From Millisia brevis NBRC 105863 (GTDB lineage Bacteria; Actinomycetota; Actinomycetes; Mycobacteriales; Mycobacteriaceae), in contig NZ_BCRN01000003.1 in the NCBI RefSeq assembly GCF_001552615.1, positions 124,001 to 188,000 of the forward strand: a stretch of 64,000 bases of DNA, given 5' to 3'. The notes under the pieces are model-generated. The model was not told the DNA's origin and ran no database searches. It was given only the letters and a program-made list of their open reading frames with translations. Shown here in pieces: positions 27,835-39,600 of the stretch; position 1 is the first letter of the stretch; the number at the start of each line of letters is the position of its first letter. A program made the translations under genes and the position numbers.

Positions 27835-30800
27835 AGGAGATCCACTTCCGCTTCGAGTTCAGCCAATTCGTCGAGTCCGAGGCCGACATAGGTCAGGTCC
27901 GACGACGACCGGCCGCCCGCTTCGGGACTGCGGGCGTGCACCACCAGCGCACCGAGCGCCTCGACGAAGGCATGCGCGAGCCGCACCACCGTCGAGTCAT
28001 CGACGGCATCGGCCGCATAGCTGAACTCGGCGCGCAGGTGTGGACCATCGGGACCGTCGAGGGTGGCCGCGTTGATCTCCAGCAGATGATCGAGTGCCAT
28101 TCGCGGGTCGAGCGCTCCGCCGAAGGGCCCCTCGTCCGAGGCGGCCGACCATGCGGCGCCGGAGGTCTCCCCCAGAGTGGTCCGCCCGAGGTAGTTGAAC
28201 ACCACCTCCGGAGCCGTGTACGTCGAGAACTGCTGCCGAAGGGTCTCATGGACATAGCGCAGCAACCCGAACCCGATGCGTTCCTCCGGAACCGAACGGA
28301 GCGAGTCCTTCACGCCCTTCAGCGCGGTACCGGCGGATGGTCCACCCGCGAACGCATCGTCGAGATCGATAGTGGACAGGTCGAGGGATACCGGAAACAT
28401 CGAGGTGAACCACCCGACGGTGCGCGACAGATCGGTGCCCGGCACAAGATGGTCGCTGCGACCATGCCCTTCGAGATCGACCGCAACCGGTCCGGTTCCT
28501 GTGGTCCGCCGCACCGCCAGCGCCAGCGCGGTCAGCAGAACGTCGTCGACCCCAGCATGGAACAGCGCCGGGATATCGGTCAGCGCTACGGCCATCACGT
28601 CCGGTGCAGCCGTGACGAGATGCGTACGCGTGGAGCCGATCGTGTCGATCGCCGGATCGAGTGGACGCGAACCGATCCCGCTTCTCGTCGTGCCGGACAA
28701 CCACTGCGGCAGGTGACGCACGATCGAATCGTCGGTCGCCAATGTCGTGATCGCCAGGGCCCAGTCCCGAAACGGGGTGTTCTCGTCACGCACCCGGACC
28801 GGGGCACCGGCCTGCGCGGCTTCGAGCGCGGCGCGAAGATCGTCGACGAGTATTCGCCAGGACACCCCGTCGATCGCCAGATGGTGCACGACGATCAGTA
28901 GACGGCCGAGCGCCGCCGGGCCGGCATCGAAGTGCACGACGGCGATCAGCCGGCCCGCATCGAGGTCCAGCGACTCGTAGGCGTCCTCGGCGGCGCCGGC
29001 CATCGCCGCCTCGCGATCGGTCCGGTCGGCGAGATCGATGGTGCGTACGACGGTCTCGGCGCGAAGCGAGCCCGGCTCCGCAACCAGCCAGCGCGGTCCG
29101 GCCGCGGTACGGGTGAACCGGGCCCTCAACAGATGGTGCACATCGAGGACGGCCTGGACGGCCGAGAGGAGGTCCGACCCGGTCAGCGCGGGAGCGATCA
29201 GCAGCCGCGCCTGACCGTATCGGTTGGGCAGCGCACCGCGCTCGAGCGCATCACAAACGATCGGCGTCAACGGCACCTCGCCGGTACCCGATCCGCGCTC
29301 GATCGCCACCGCAACCTCACCCGCCGACGCGACCTGCGCCAACGCCCCGGGGGTCCGATACTCGAACACCTGACGGGCGCTGACCACCACACCCGCCTCG
29401 CGCAGCCTCGAGACCACCTGGATCGACAGGATGCTGTCGCCGCCGAGGGCGAAGAAGTCGTCGTCGACACCGACCGACGGCAGGCCCAGCGCACGCGCAA
29501 AGACGTCGCAGAGGGCCGCTTCCGTTGCCGTTGTCGGCGGCGTCCCCGTGACCGTCGACGCAATGTCCGGTTCCGGTAACGCTGCCCGGTCGATCTTTCC
29601 GTTCGCTGTCGTGTCGAAAGCCGGCAGGATCTCGATATGCGCGGGCACCATCGGCCCCGGCAGACGTTCGGCCACCTCGGCACGAACTCGATGAGCGTCG
29701 AGGTCGGCGCCGACGACGTAGCCGACCAAACGCACCGCTCCATCCGCCCCCGGCCGGATCACCGCCGCGGACTCCCGCACGCCGGAGCACCGCGCCAATG
29801 CGGACTCGACCTCACCCAGTTCGATGCGGTAGCCACGAATCTTGACCTGGTGATCGACGCGACCGACGAACTCGACCGCTCCACCGCGTCGCCTGCGCAC
29901 CATGTCGCCGGTGCGGTACATCCGGGTGCCGTCGCCTGCGGGGTCGGCGACGAATCGCACGGCGGTCTGCGCGGGCAGGCCGATGTATCCGCGGGCCAAT
30001 CCGGTGCCGGATACGTACAACTCACCGACCGTGCCGTCGGCGACCGGTGCCATCCATTCGTCGAGGATTGCGATCCCTCGTCCGGGTAACGGTTCGCCGA
30101 TGTTCACCTCGGTCCCGGCGATGATCTCCGCCCAGGTCGAGTCGACGGTGTTCTCGGTGGGGCCGTAGCAGTTCCGGGCGAGCAGCTCCGATTCGGCGAG
30201 GCGATTCCACAACGATGCCCGGATCGCGTCCCCGCCGACGGTCACCGACCGCGGTGTGTGGGATGCCGTATCGATCAGGCCCTCGTCGAGCAGCGCTTCG
30301 AGCATCATCGGCACGGTGTCGACGTGATCGATGCGGTGGGTGCGCACGTACTCGATGAGGGCCACCGGATCGGACGCGACCTCCTCGGGGGCCAGGTGCA
30401 GGGTGTGCCCATCGAACATCCACAGCATCGGTGCCAGCGACGAATCGAACGCGCTCGAGTACATCGACAGCACCCGGCTGTTTGCTTTCGCCCGCCGCAG
30501 GATTCCGGCGCGGTACGCCCCCAACAGCCCCAACACCGCGCCGTGCGAGACGACGACGCCCTTCGGCCGACCGGTCGATCCCGATGTGAAGGTCGCATAG
30601 AGCCCCTGCTGTGCCGTCGGTGCCGCGACCTCCACCGATGTTCGGTGGGCCGAATCGGCTGTTACCTCGAAGTTCTCGTCGATCACCAGGCTCACACCCG
30701 CATCGGCCACCATGGCGGCGATCCGATCGGCCGGGTAGGTCGGATCGAGCGGCACGACCAATCCCCCGGCCTTCGCGATCCCCCAGAATGCGACGACGGT

Positions 30801-33800
30801 GTCGATCGAGCGCGGGAGGAGGACCCCGACGGCGTCCTCGGGGCCGACTCCTCGGGAGATCAGGGCTCGGGCCATCCGATCAGCTGCGGAATCGAGCTCG
30901 GCGAAGGTCAGGGATCGATCCGCGGCGACGACGGCGGTCCGGTCGGGGTACGCCCGGACGGACTCACGCATAACGGTGACCAGCGAGGCGTCGGCCGGAA
31001 CATCGATCGGCTCGCCGTACCGGGGAGCTCCGGCGCCGAGGGTGACGTCGATATCGCGGAGCCGAGCACTCGGCCTGGCGATCACCTGACGGATGACCGC
31101 CAGGAGTTGTTCCACCATCGTCACCACGGTGTCGTGGTCGAACAGGTCTACCGAGTAGTCGATGACCAGTTGCGCGGTCGATGCCCCGGGATCTTCCTCG
31201 AGCGCGACTGCCAAGTCGAATTTCGCTGCACCGGAGCCGTACTCGACCCGCTGGCCCGTACCGCCGAATAGGTCGCCGAAGTCTCGACCGGCGGCTCGGC
31301 GGTAATCGATCAGAACCTGGAAGAGCGGATGGCGCCCGTACACGCGAGGAGGGTCGAGGACGTCCACGAGCATGTCGAACGGCACGTCCTGATGCGACAG
31401 GGCGGCCAGGTCGGTCTCCTTGACCCGAGCCAGCAGGGTGCCGACATCGGGGTTGCCGGACAGGTCGGTGCGTAGCACGATCGTGTTGACGAACATCCCG
31501 ACCATGCTGTCCAGCGCCGGATCCCCACGGCCCGATACCGGGGTTCCGATCGGAATATCGGTACCCGCGCCGAGCTTGGCCAACGTCAGCGCGGTGACGG
31601 CCTGGAGGAACATGAATGGGGTGACACGTTGGGCTCGTGTGAGGGCAATGATCGCCGTCATCGTCTCGCGGTCGAGATCGGCGGTGACGCTGCCGCCTTC
31701 GGCTCGGCCGGCGCTCGGTCGCGGACGATCGGTCGGCAGCGACAACTCCGCCGGCAGCTCGGCCAGCGTCTCGGTCCAGAATTGCAGTTGCCGGGCGAGC
31801 GGTCCGATCTCCGAATCGCCGGACATCAATCGACGCTGCCACACCGCGTAGTCCCGATAGCCGATCGAATGGTTGGACAACGATCGAACCGCGCGCGGGA
31901 CGGCACCGGCAAGCCGACTGCGGTACGCGTCGGCCAGGTCTTCGAGAATCAGCGGCCCGGACCAGTCGTCGGTGGCGATGTGGTGGAGCACCAGTACGAA
32001 GACCGAGTCGCCGTTCGGCAACGACAGAATGGTGGCGCGCATCGGCGCCTCGGTGCGCAGGTCGAATGGATGGTTGGCGGCCGCCCGCACAGCGTCCGGC
32101 AGATCGTCCTCGTCGACGCCGATGGCGGTCAACGCCGTCGGGCCGCCGCGCGGCAGGACCCTGGCCGTCGGAACCCCGTCGATCTCGTCGACGACGGTAC
32201 GCAACACGTCGTGAACGTCGGCGACGTCGATCAGCGCGCGCCGCAGCACCTCGACGTCGACGATCACCGACGTCCGAACGGCGAACGGCACGTTGTACAT
32301 CCCGCTCGCACCCTGCAGATGGAACAGGAACCACAGGCGCTGCTGACCGTAGGACAGCGGACCGAGGTCGTCGGGGTGCGATCGCGCGACCGGTGGCAGG
32401 GTCGTGCTTTCCGACGACAGTCTCCGGGCGAGGTCGACGACCGTCGGGTGTTCGAAGACGGTCCGAACCGGTAGTTGGATGCCGAACTGCGCGGTGATAC
32501 GGCTGATCAGCCGCGTCACCGACAGCGAGTGTCCGCCGAGATCGAAAAAGTCGTCGTCGATACCGACTGACCTGGTGTCGGCGATGTCGAGGACCTCGGC
32601 GAACAATGTCAGGAGGGCGCCCTCGCGGTCGTCGCGCGCTGGACGGATCGAGCGACCGCCGAAGTCCGGAGCCGGTAGCGACTTCCGGTCGATCTTGCCG
32701 TTTCCGGTTCGTGGCACCACATCGATCGGGATGACGAGCGAGGGCACCATGTAGGCCGGCAGCGATTGTTGGAGAGCATATTTCACCGTCGCGGGAGCCG
32801 CCTCGCCGACGATGTATGCGACGAGCCGATCGGCCCCGGAGGAATCCTTGCGGGCGACGACCACGGCTGCCGACACCCCGACGTGGCGTTCGAGCGCCGC
32901 TTCGATCTCGGCCGGCTCGATGCGATACCCACGAATCTTGACCTGATTGTCACCGCGTGCGACGTACACCAGTTCACCCGAGTCGAGTGCCTCGACCACG
33001 TCACCGGTGCAATACATCCGGCCGCCCGAGCCACCCGGATCGGCCACGAATCGCGTTGCCGTCAGGGCCGGCTTGCCGTGATAGCCGCGGGCGAGGCCGG
33101 CGCCGGCGATGTACAGGTCACCCGGTGCGGCAGGCAGCGTCGGGGTCAGATAGGCATCGAACACACGCAGGGACGTCGCGGCGATCGGGCCGCCGATGCT
33201 CACCGGCGCATTCGCGGCCACCTCGGCGGTGGTCGACCAGACCGTCGTCTCGGTCGGGCCGTACATGTTGGTCACCGACGCAGCCCGCGCGATCAGGTCG
33301 GCGGCGAGTCGGCTCGGCAATGCCTCACCACCTACCAGCACCGACACACCGCGGGGAAACTCGGTTCGGTCGGTCGCGGCGATGATCGACGACCACCAGG
33401 ACGGAGTCGCCTGAGCGATGTTCACCCCGTGGCGGGCGGCGAGGGCGGCGATCGCACGCGGATCGCGGACCTCCTCGTCGGTTGCGATCACGACCGTCGC
33501 ACCGCGAGTGAACGGCGTGATCAACTCGAGCACGGCGATGTCGAACGAGACCGTCGTGACCGCCAGCATCACCCGGTCGCCGTCGATAGCCAGTCGGGCC
33601 ACCATGTCCTCGACGAAGTTGGACAGGGCGCCCGTCGGTACGACCACCCCCTTAGGATTGCCCGTGGTACCCGAGGTATAGATCAAATAGGCGGCGTCGT
33701 CGCGGTGCCGGTTGCCCAACGAGCGCGCGGGCAGGTGACCGGTGGACGGACCAGCCACGCCGACCGGGATGACGTCGCAGGCAACGTCCGGGTCGACGTC

Positions 33801-35489
33801 GTCGCCGACGACCAGAAAACGCACGCGCGCGTCACCGAGGATGTAGCCCAATCGGTCCCGCGGGTGTGTCGGATCGATCGGCAGATAAGCAGCGCCCACG
33901 CGGATCGTCGCGAACAGCGCGACAACGATATCCACCGACCTCCGCACCGCCACGGCGACGATGCCGCCGCGACCGGCCCCGGCTGTATGGAGCCGGTGGG
34001 CCAAGGCACCGACCCGACGTTCGAGTTCGCCGTAGCCGAGCGCGGTACCGTCGCAAACGACGGCGAGCCGGTCGGGCTCGGCGGCTGCGACGTCGGCCAT
34101 CGCCGCATCCGGATCGACCCGGTCGGTCCCGTGACGGTGATCGCTGCGCGGTTCGGCAGCGACGGACCGCTCATCGTCGGCGGACAGGGAGATCAAACGC
34201 AGACGGCGATCGCCTGCCGTGCAGAACGCGGTGAGGGACCGGGAAAGCCTGTCGGCCAAAGCATCTGCCATCTCCGAAGTCACGACATCGGGGGAATACG
34301 CGAGCGTTGCCGACAGCCGGCCGGCGTCGAGCCCGGCGAAGATCGTCACCGGGAAGTTCGTGGTGTCGGCACCGGTGGCGCCGGTCAGGACGAGACCGGA
34401 CCGAGCGAAGACCTGCCGCATTGCATCGCTGTCGACCGGGTAGCTCTCGAAGACGACCAAAGAGTCGAACAGTTCGGTGACGGGGGCCCGGGACGCTGTC
34501 TCCCACAGCGGGAGGTACTGCCCGTTCATCACCGCCGTCTGTGAGCTCTGGGCACGGGCAAGCACCTCGGCGATCCCGTCGCCCGCCTCGAAACAGATGC
34601 GCACCGGGATCGTGTTGATGAACAGGCCGACCATCGACTCGACACCGGGCAGATCCGGTGTCCGACCGGATACGATCGCGCCGAAGACCACGTCGTGACG
34701 GCCCAGCGTCCGGGCCAACACGAGGGCCCACGCGCATCGCAGTACCGTGCTGGGGGTCACTCCGTGGGATCGGGCGACCTCGACGATCCCCCCGTGCACC
34801 TCGGCGCCGAGGTCGACAACGCGGCGGGCGGTGCCACGCGACGTGCGGGTCGAACCGGCGGGGCCGAGCAGCGTGGGCTCGGCGACGTCCTGCAGGTGCC
34901 GGCGCCAGATATCGGCAGCCTCGGCGTGATCCTGCCGCGCGATCCACTGCAGATAGCTCTTGTAGGGAATCGCCGGCGGCAGCCTGTCGCCGGCGTAGAT
35001 CGCAAACAGTTCGCGCACCACGATAGGCGTGGACCATCCGTCGATGATCGCGTGATGGAAGACCAGAACCAGCTTCCACCGATCGACCCCCCAGCGACAC
35101 AAAAGGAACCGAACGAGCGGCGGCTTCGAGACGTCCATGCGGGTGTCGGTCGCTTCCCGCAGTTCCTCCTGCCAAACGTTTTCGCGGTCGTCGGCGTCGA
35201 GCGCCGATACATCGAGATCGCGCCACACAACTTCCACGCCGCGGACCACCAGGGCGGCGAGGCGCCCATCCCGGCGTGGGCGGAAACACACCCGCAGACT
35301 GCTATGGCGGACGATCAATTCCTGTGCGGCCGAACGCAGTTTGCGTGGGTCGAGGTCGCCACCGATATCGAGAACGGAATGAACGACGTAGATGTCGGAA
35401 CCTTCCGGGTCGGCTGCACCCGAAAAGAGCAAGCCCTCCTGCAGCGGTGAGAGCGGGAGTATGTCCTCCAGTGACGGCCTGTGTGCCAT
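27831..35489 (-). CDS. Nonribosomal peptide synthetase, C-A(Gly)-T-C-A-T-E
   Basis: A 2552-residue two-module NRPS. Module 1 has a condensation domain with HHAIIDGWS (~148), an A domain with YTSGTTGNPKGVVVP (~608) and a T domain with DLGGHSLSVTR (~986). Module 2 has a C domain (SYGQQRLWFL, HHIATDDWS ~1171), an A domain (FTSGSTGRPKGVVVSH ~1638), a T domain (GGDSILSIQ ~2016) and an E domain (HHLAIDGVSWRIL ~2205, FNYLGR ~2431). My code readings are D-I-L-Q-L-G-M-V-W-K (close to the Gly code DILQLGLIWK) and D-S-A-D-T-G-C-V-D-K (close to the Arg code DVADVGAIDK). It starts with acceptor-like SLEDILPLSPLQEG and ends with an acidic helix (LDELAELEAEV), as docking pairs do. The ATG at 35487-35489 is chosen; the ribosome site is unclear. 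Confidence 0.93.
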   Translation of the reverse strand: MAHRPSLEDILPLSPLQEGLLFSGAADPEGSDIYVVHSVLDIGGDLDPRKLRSAAQELIVRHSSLRVCFRPRRDGRLAALVVRGVEVVWRDLDVSALDADDRENVWQEELREATDTRMDVSKPPLVRFLLCRWGVDRWKLVLVFHHAIIDGWSTPIVVRELFAIYAGDRLPPAIPYKSYLQWIARQDHAEAADIWRRHLQDVAEPTLLGPAGSTRTSRGTARRVVDLGAEVHGGIVEVARSHGVTPSTVLRCAWALVLARTLGRHDVVFGAIVSGRTPDLPGVESMVGLFINTIPVRICFEAGDGIAEVLARAQSSQTAVMNGQYLPLWETASRAPVTELFDSLVVFESYPVDSDAMRQVFARSGLVLTGATGADTTNFPVTIFAGLDAGRLSATLAYSPDVVTSEMADALADRLSRSLTAFCTAGDRRLRLISLSADDERSVAAEPRSDHRHGTDRVDPDAAMADVAAAEPDRLAVVCDGTALGYGELERRVGALAHRLHTAGAGRGGIVAVAVRRSVDIVVALFATIRVGAAYLPIDPTHPRDRLGYILGDARVRFLVVGDDVDPDVACDVIPVGVAGPSTGHLPARSLGNRHRDDAAYLIYTSGTTGNPKGVVVPTGALSNFVEDMVARLAIDGDRVMLAVTTVSFDIAVLELITPFTRGATVVIATDEEVRDPRAIAALAARHGVNIAQATPSWWSSIIAATDRTEFPRGVSVLVGGEALPSRLAADLIARAASVTNMYGPTETTVWSTTAEVAANAPVSIGGPIAATSLRVFDAYLTPTLPAAPGDLYIAGAGLARGYHGKPALTATRFVADPGGSGGRMYCTGDVVEALDSGELVYVARGDNQVKIRGYRIEPAEIEAALERHVGVSAAVVVARKDSSGADRLVAYIVGEAAPATVKYALQQSLPAYMVPSLVIPIDVVPRTGNGKIDRKSLPAPDFGGRSIRPARDDREGALLTLFAEVLDIADTRSVGIDDDFFDLGGHSLSVTRLISRITAQFGIQLPVRTVFEHPTVVDLARRLSSESTTLPPVARSHPDDLGPLSYGQQRLWFLFHLQGASGMYNVPFAVRTSVIVDVEVLRRALIDVADVHDVLRTVVDEIDGVPTARVLPRGGPTALTAIGVDEDDLPDAVRAAANHPFDLRTEAPMRATILSLPNGDSVFVLVLHHIATDDWSGPLILEDLADAYRSRLAGAVPRAVRSLSNHSIGYRDYAVWQRRLMSGDSEIGPLARQLQFWTETLAELPAELSLPTDRPRPSAGRAEGGSVTADLDRETMTAIIALTRAQRVTPFMFLQAVTALTLAKLGAGTDIPIGTPVSGRGDPALDSMVGMFVNTIVLRTDLSGNPDVGTLLARVKETDLAALSHQDVPFDMLVDVLDPPRVYGRHPLFQVLIDYRRAAGRDFGDLFGGTGQRVEYGSGAAKFDLAVALEEDPGASTAQLVIDYSVDLFDHDTVVTMVEQLLAVIRQVIARPSARLRDIDVTLGAGAPRYGEPIDVPADASLVTVMRESVRAYPDRTAVVAADRSLTFAELDSAADRMARALISRGVGPEDAVGVLLPRSIDTVVAFWGIAKAGGLVVPLDPTYPADRIAAMVADAGVSLVIDENFEVTADSAHRTSVEVAAPTAQQGLYATFTSGSTGRPKGVVVSHGAVLGLLGAYRAGILRRAKANSRVLSMYSSAFDSSLAPMLWMFDGHTLHLAPEEVASDPVALIEYVRTHRIDHVDTVPMMLEALLDEGLIDTASHTPRSVTVGGDAIRASLWNRLAESELLARNCYGPTENTVDSTWAEIIAGTEVNIGEPLPGRGIAILDEWMAPVADGTVGELYVSGTGLARGYIGLPAQTAVRFVADPAGDGTRMYRTGDMVRRRRGGAVEFVGRVDHQVKIRGYRIELGEVESALARCSGVRESAAVIRPGADGAVRLVGYVVGADLDAHRVRAEVAERLPGPMVPAHIEILPAFDTTANGKIDRAALPEPDIASTVTGTPPTTATEAALCDVFARALGLPSVGVDDDFFALGGDSILSIQVVSRLREAGVVVSARQVFEYRTPGALAQVASAGEVAVAIERGSGTGEVPLTPIVCDALERGALPNRYGQARLLIAPALTGSDLLSAVQAVLDVHHLLRARFTRTAAGPRWLVAEPGSLRAETVVRTIDLADRTDREAAMAGAAEDAYESLDLDAGRLIAVVHFDAGPAALGRLLIVVHHLAIDGVSWRILVDDLRAALEAAQAGAPVRVRDENTPFRDWALAITTLATDDSIVRHLPQWLSGTTRSGIGSRPLDPAIDTIGSTRTHLVTAAPDVMAVALTDIPALFHAGVDDVLLTALALAVRRTTGTGPVAVDLEGHGRSDHLVPGTDLSRTVGWFTSMFPVSLDLSTIDLDDAFAGGPSAGTALKGVKDSLRSVPEERIGFGLLRYVHETLRQQFSTYTAPEVVFNYLGRTTLGETSGAAWSAASDEGPFGGALDPRMALDHLLEINAATLDGPDGPHLRAEFSYAADAVDDSTVVRLAHAFVEALGALVVHARSPEAGGRSSSDLTYVGLGLDELAELEAEVDLL

Positions 35490-35579
35490 GAGTGTGCTTC
35501 GTGTCCCTTCTTTCGCGTACGAGCCCGGCCACGAACGATCAGTGGGCCTCACCCGAGCGGGGTGAGGCCCACCGGACGA

Positions 35580-36602
35580 CTACTGGTTCGCGGGCAGCGC
35601 AGCCAGGCCCTGGTCGATCGAATCCAGTGCCAGCAATGCCGTTTCGAAGGTTGCGGCGTTTCCGTGCTTGACCTCGACGATGCGACCGGCGGCCACAGCC
35701 GGCAATGCCTGCCATGCGGGCGAATCGATCAATGCAGTCAACTCGTCCGATGTCCGACCATCGGCGTCGACCCCGTAGACGATCACATCGATCGAGCCGA
35801 GCGATTCGGACAGGTTCTCCACCGAGAGGATCTCGCCGTGCTCGTCCTCCGGATCCGCCGGCGTGCCGGGGAAGTCGAGGCCGAGGTCATCGAAGAGATT
35901 CGTGGTGTAGGACGAGCGGTACTCGCGGAAGAAGGTACCGGGATCGGTCCCACACAGGTCACAGACACCGCCGAAGGTCAGCGAGCCGAGCGTGTCTGCG
36001 TACTGGGTCCTGATCTCCTCGGCGCGCGCGGTGTACTCGTCTTGAAAGGCACCGTATTCGTCGGCCACATTGGCTATCTCGGCGTACTGCACGCCGAGGG
36101 TCCGCCACTGCGACGGCGCGGTCGGCCCCAGGAATACGACGGGGGCGATCGCTTCGAGCTGGTCGAGGTTGACCATCTCTCGCGCCCGGGCGGGCACCCC
36201 CATGATGATCAGGTCGGGGTCGACCTCGATCACGGCCTCGTAGTCGAGGGTGGAGACGTCACCGTCGGTGGCGAGCTTCGGCAGGCTCTCGTACGTCGCG
36301 AGGTCCTCATCGTTCATATTGTCGAGTTCACGGGACCACTCGCAGATGCCGGACAGATTGGCACCCGACTGGATCAGCGGCAGCACCGCGTAGCCGCAGG
36401 CGACGATCCGTTGCGGGTCGGCGGGAATCTCGACGATCTCGTCACCGGTGTCGAACGTGCGGGTAGCGCTCGCCTCCGCGGAGGTGCTCGTGTCGGTGGT
36501 GTCCGAGGTGGAACTGCAGGCTGCAGAAAACACCGTGATTCCGGTGAGCGCGAGGGCGCTCAGCACGGTCGCCCGCTTACGCGTGCGCAGAACTGTTGTC
36601 AT
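35580..36602 (-). CDS. Iron-siderophore-binding lipoprotein (system 2)
   Basis: FepB/FhuD-type binding protein of 340 residues. The ATG at 36600-36602 follows AGGAG at 8-nt spacing and yields a lipoprotein signal RTRKRATVLSALALTG..., ending in VFSAACSS. The mature part has PQRIVACGYAVLPLIQSGAN and VIEVDPDLIIMGVPARARE, plus an unusual CDLCG pair of cysteines near residue 215. It lies between two NRPS genes in the same operon, so it probably recognises the compound these enzymes make and delivers it to the system 2 permeases. Confidence 0.93.
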   Translation of the reverse strand: MTTVLRTRKRATVLSALALTGITVFSAACSSTSDTTDTSTSAEASATRTFDTGDEIVEIPADPQRIVACGYAVLPLIQSGANLSGICEWSRELDNMNDEDLATYESLPKLATDGDVSTLDYEAVIEVDPDLIIMGVPARAREMVNLDQLEAIAPVVFLGPTAPSQWRTLGVQYAEIANVADEYGAFQDEYTARAEEIRTQYADTLGSLTFGGVCDLCGTDPGTFFREYRSSYTTNLFDDLGLDFPGTPADPEDEHGEILSVENLSESLGSIDVIVYGVDADGRTSDELTALIDSPAWQALPAVAAGRIVEVKHGNAATFETALLALDSIDQGLAALPANQ

Positions 36603-36666
36603 CAGGTTTCTCCTGGTGGTGGGTGTGGTGTCCGGTGGCTTTCGGGCACAGGCTTCGATGTGCGGC

Positions 36667-39600
36667 TCAGAGATCCAGCTCGAACTCCTCGATCTCGTCT
36701 TGGTCGAGGTCATCTGCGGTCAACTCGGACGGTGTCAGACCCGCCGAGGGGGCCCCGCCACTGTGGGCGTGCTCGACAAGCAGCCCGAGGTAGCGGACCC
36801 AAGACCGGGCCAGCTCGGACACGACCGGTTCCGGCACCAGCGCCGCGACGTATCCGAAGGTCGCACGAAGCACCGGCCTGCCGTCGTGTTCCTCGGTCAC
36901 GGCGCCGATCTCGAGGGCATGACTCACCGGCATGTCCTCATCGACGGCACCACCGAGAACGTCGGATTCCGGAGCGGCGGACCATGCCGCTCCGGCGTTC
37001 TCGCCGAGAGTCAGGCGACCGAGGTAGTTGAACCCGATGTCGACCGGTGGGCCCGCAGCCAGTACCGCCGACGCTCGCGGGTCGAGATGACGCAGGATGC
37101 CGTAGCCGATCCCGTTGTCGACCAGTGCGAGCCGAGATTCCTTGACAATCTTGACCGCGCGGGTCAGAGCCGTCGATCCCGGCGCCGCGTCCACCGGATC
37201 GATATGTCGGAAATCGATCGAGACGGGATACAGCGAGGTAAACCAGCCAATGGTTGCCGAGAGGTCGGAGCCCGGTACCGCGGCCTCCTCGCGCCCGTGT
37301 CCCTCCAGATCGAATCGGACGGTTCCGCCGCGTCGATGATGCGCGATGACGGCGAGCGCCAAGGCCGTGACCAGAACATCGGATACGTTCGTCCCCAGGC
37401 GTTCCGGTACAGCGGTGAGTATCGCCTCCGTTACCACCGAGTCGGCGACCACCGAAACGGTTCGCGCGTTCGCAATAGTGTCCCGGCGCCCGGGTATGGC
37501 GGCGGCCGTGTGCAGGATGTCATCCGCGGCGCCGGTGGCCATCCACCTCGGTAACTCGGCCGCTCGGGCAGCGGCACCGTTCATCAGGCCCTCCGCCCAG
37601 GTGCGGAAGGACGTTCCCACGGGGGGAGATTCGGGCCTTGTGTCCCGGCCGAACGCCTCCCATACGTCCGCGAGATCGGAGACCAGGATGCGCCACGAGA
37701 CACCGTCGATGACGAGGTGATGTACGACGATCAGCACCCGACCGGCCGTGCGGTCCTCGGGGGCGAAGAAGACCACGCGGACCATGCGCCCGGACACCGG
37801 GTCGAGGTCGTCGTACGCACATGTCGTGCCGGCTCGGATCACTTCCTCGCCGGGGATGGTCGGCGTTCGGACGTATCGCACGACATCCCGGGCCGACACG
37901 GATCCCACCGATGACACGACCAGCGAACCGTGATCGTCGGCGAGGCGAGCCCGCAGCATCGGGTGCTTGTCCAGAATCACCTGCCACAACCGCTCGAACG
38001 TCGACGCGTCGGCGGCGGCCGGAGTGATCAGCAGTCGCGACTGGGCGAATCGGGCGAAGGAGCCACCGCGTGCGACCATGTCGCGCATGATCGGGGTGAA
38101 CGGGACGTCACCGGTCCCCCAGTCCGGCTCGCCCCGGACGGGACGCTCGGTCACCGTGGCATTCGCCGCGAGCGCCGCAGCGGTACGCCGCTCGAAGATG
38201 TCCCGAGCAGTGATCGAGATCCCCTCGGCCCGGGCCGCGGAGACCACCTGTATCGAGACGATGCTGTCGCCGCCGAGCACGAAGAAGTCGTCGTCCGGGC
38301 CGGCCGCGATACCGCCGAGCACACGGGAAATCACCGAACACAGCACCGCCTCGGTGCGCGTTGCAGGCGAACGATGGCTCGGCTCGGGCGAATCGGTCGG
38401 GTCCGGCAGCTCCGCACGGTCGATCTTTCCGTTCGATGTGACCGGAAGCGCGTCCAATACGACCAACGTCGAGGGAACCATGTAGTCCGGTAGCAGCCTT
38501 CGCAGCCAGGCCTCCACGTCTCGGATGTCGATCCCCGCCGACGGGTTCCGCGGGACGAGATAGCCGACCAGCCGATTCCGACCGCGACTGTCCTCCCGCG
38601 CGACGACGGCGACTGCGCCGACGCCCGGATGCGCACCGAGCGTCGCCTCGATCTCGCCGGTCTCGATACGGAATCCGCGGATCTTGACCTGGTTGTCGCT
38701 GCGCCCCAGATACTCCAGAGTGCCATCCCGATTCCAGCGCACCATGTCGCCCGTCCGGTAGAGCCGACCACCATCGGACCGCGGGTCGGCGACAAACCGT
38801 GTCGCGGTCAGATCGGAGCGGCCGAGGTAGCCACGCGCGAGGCCGGGGCCGCAAACGTAGAGCTCACCCGGTACCGCAACGGGGACGGGGCGCAAGCGGT
38901 CGTCGAGCACGTCGAGGCGGGTGCCGGCGACCGGGGTGCCGAGGTGTGGACGAGGGCCGGCGATCGCTGCTATCGCAGTATCGACAGTGCACTCACTGGG
39001 GCCGTACATGTTTCGTGCGCGAATACTGGGGCGGTCGGCGAGCGCTGCCCAGAGATCCGCGCCGACCGCCTCTCCGCCCACCGCAATGACGCCCGGCGCA
39101 TGCCTGCCGTCGAGGAGCCCGTCGGCCAGCATCGCCGACATCAGCAGGGGGACGCTATCGACGACATCGATACGTTCTCTACGGACGTACTCGACGATGG
39201 CGAGGCTGTCGGCCATCAGGTCCTCGCCGAGAATGTGCAATGTGTGGCCTCCCACCATCGCGATCAGCTGTTCAACCGAGGAGTCGAAGGCAAACGAATA
39301 GCCCCCGAGAACTGCTTGGGCACGGTCGTCTTCGGGGGCCGCGAGCACTGCGTCGCGCTGGGATTCCAGAAGGGCGAGCAGCCCCCGATGCGGGACAACC
39401 ACACCCTTCGGTCGGCCGGTCGAACCCGACGTGTAGACGACGTACGCGGCAGCGTCGAGTCGGCTGCGCCGGGGTTCGATATGCCCGGTGCGCGGGTTGT
39501 CGATCAGCAGGGTCGGGATCGGCAGGTCGATACGGTTCGGGAGGGTACCGGAGGTCACGAGGACGGCCGCCGAGCTGTCGGCGAGCAAGAAGGCGACGCG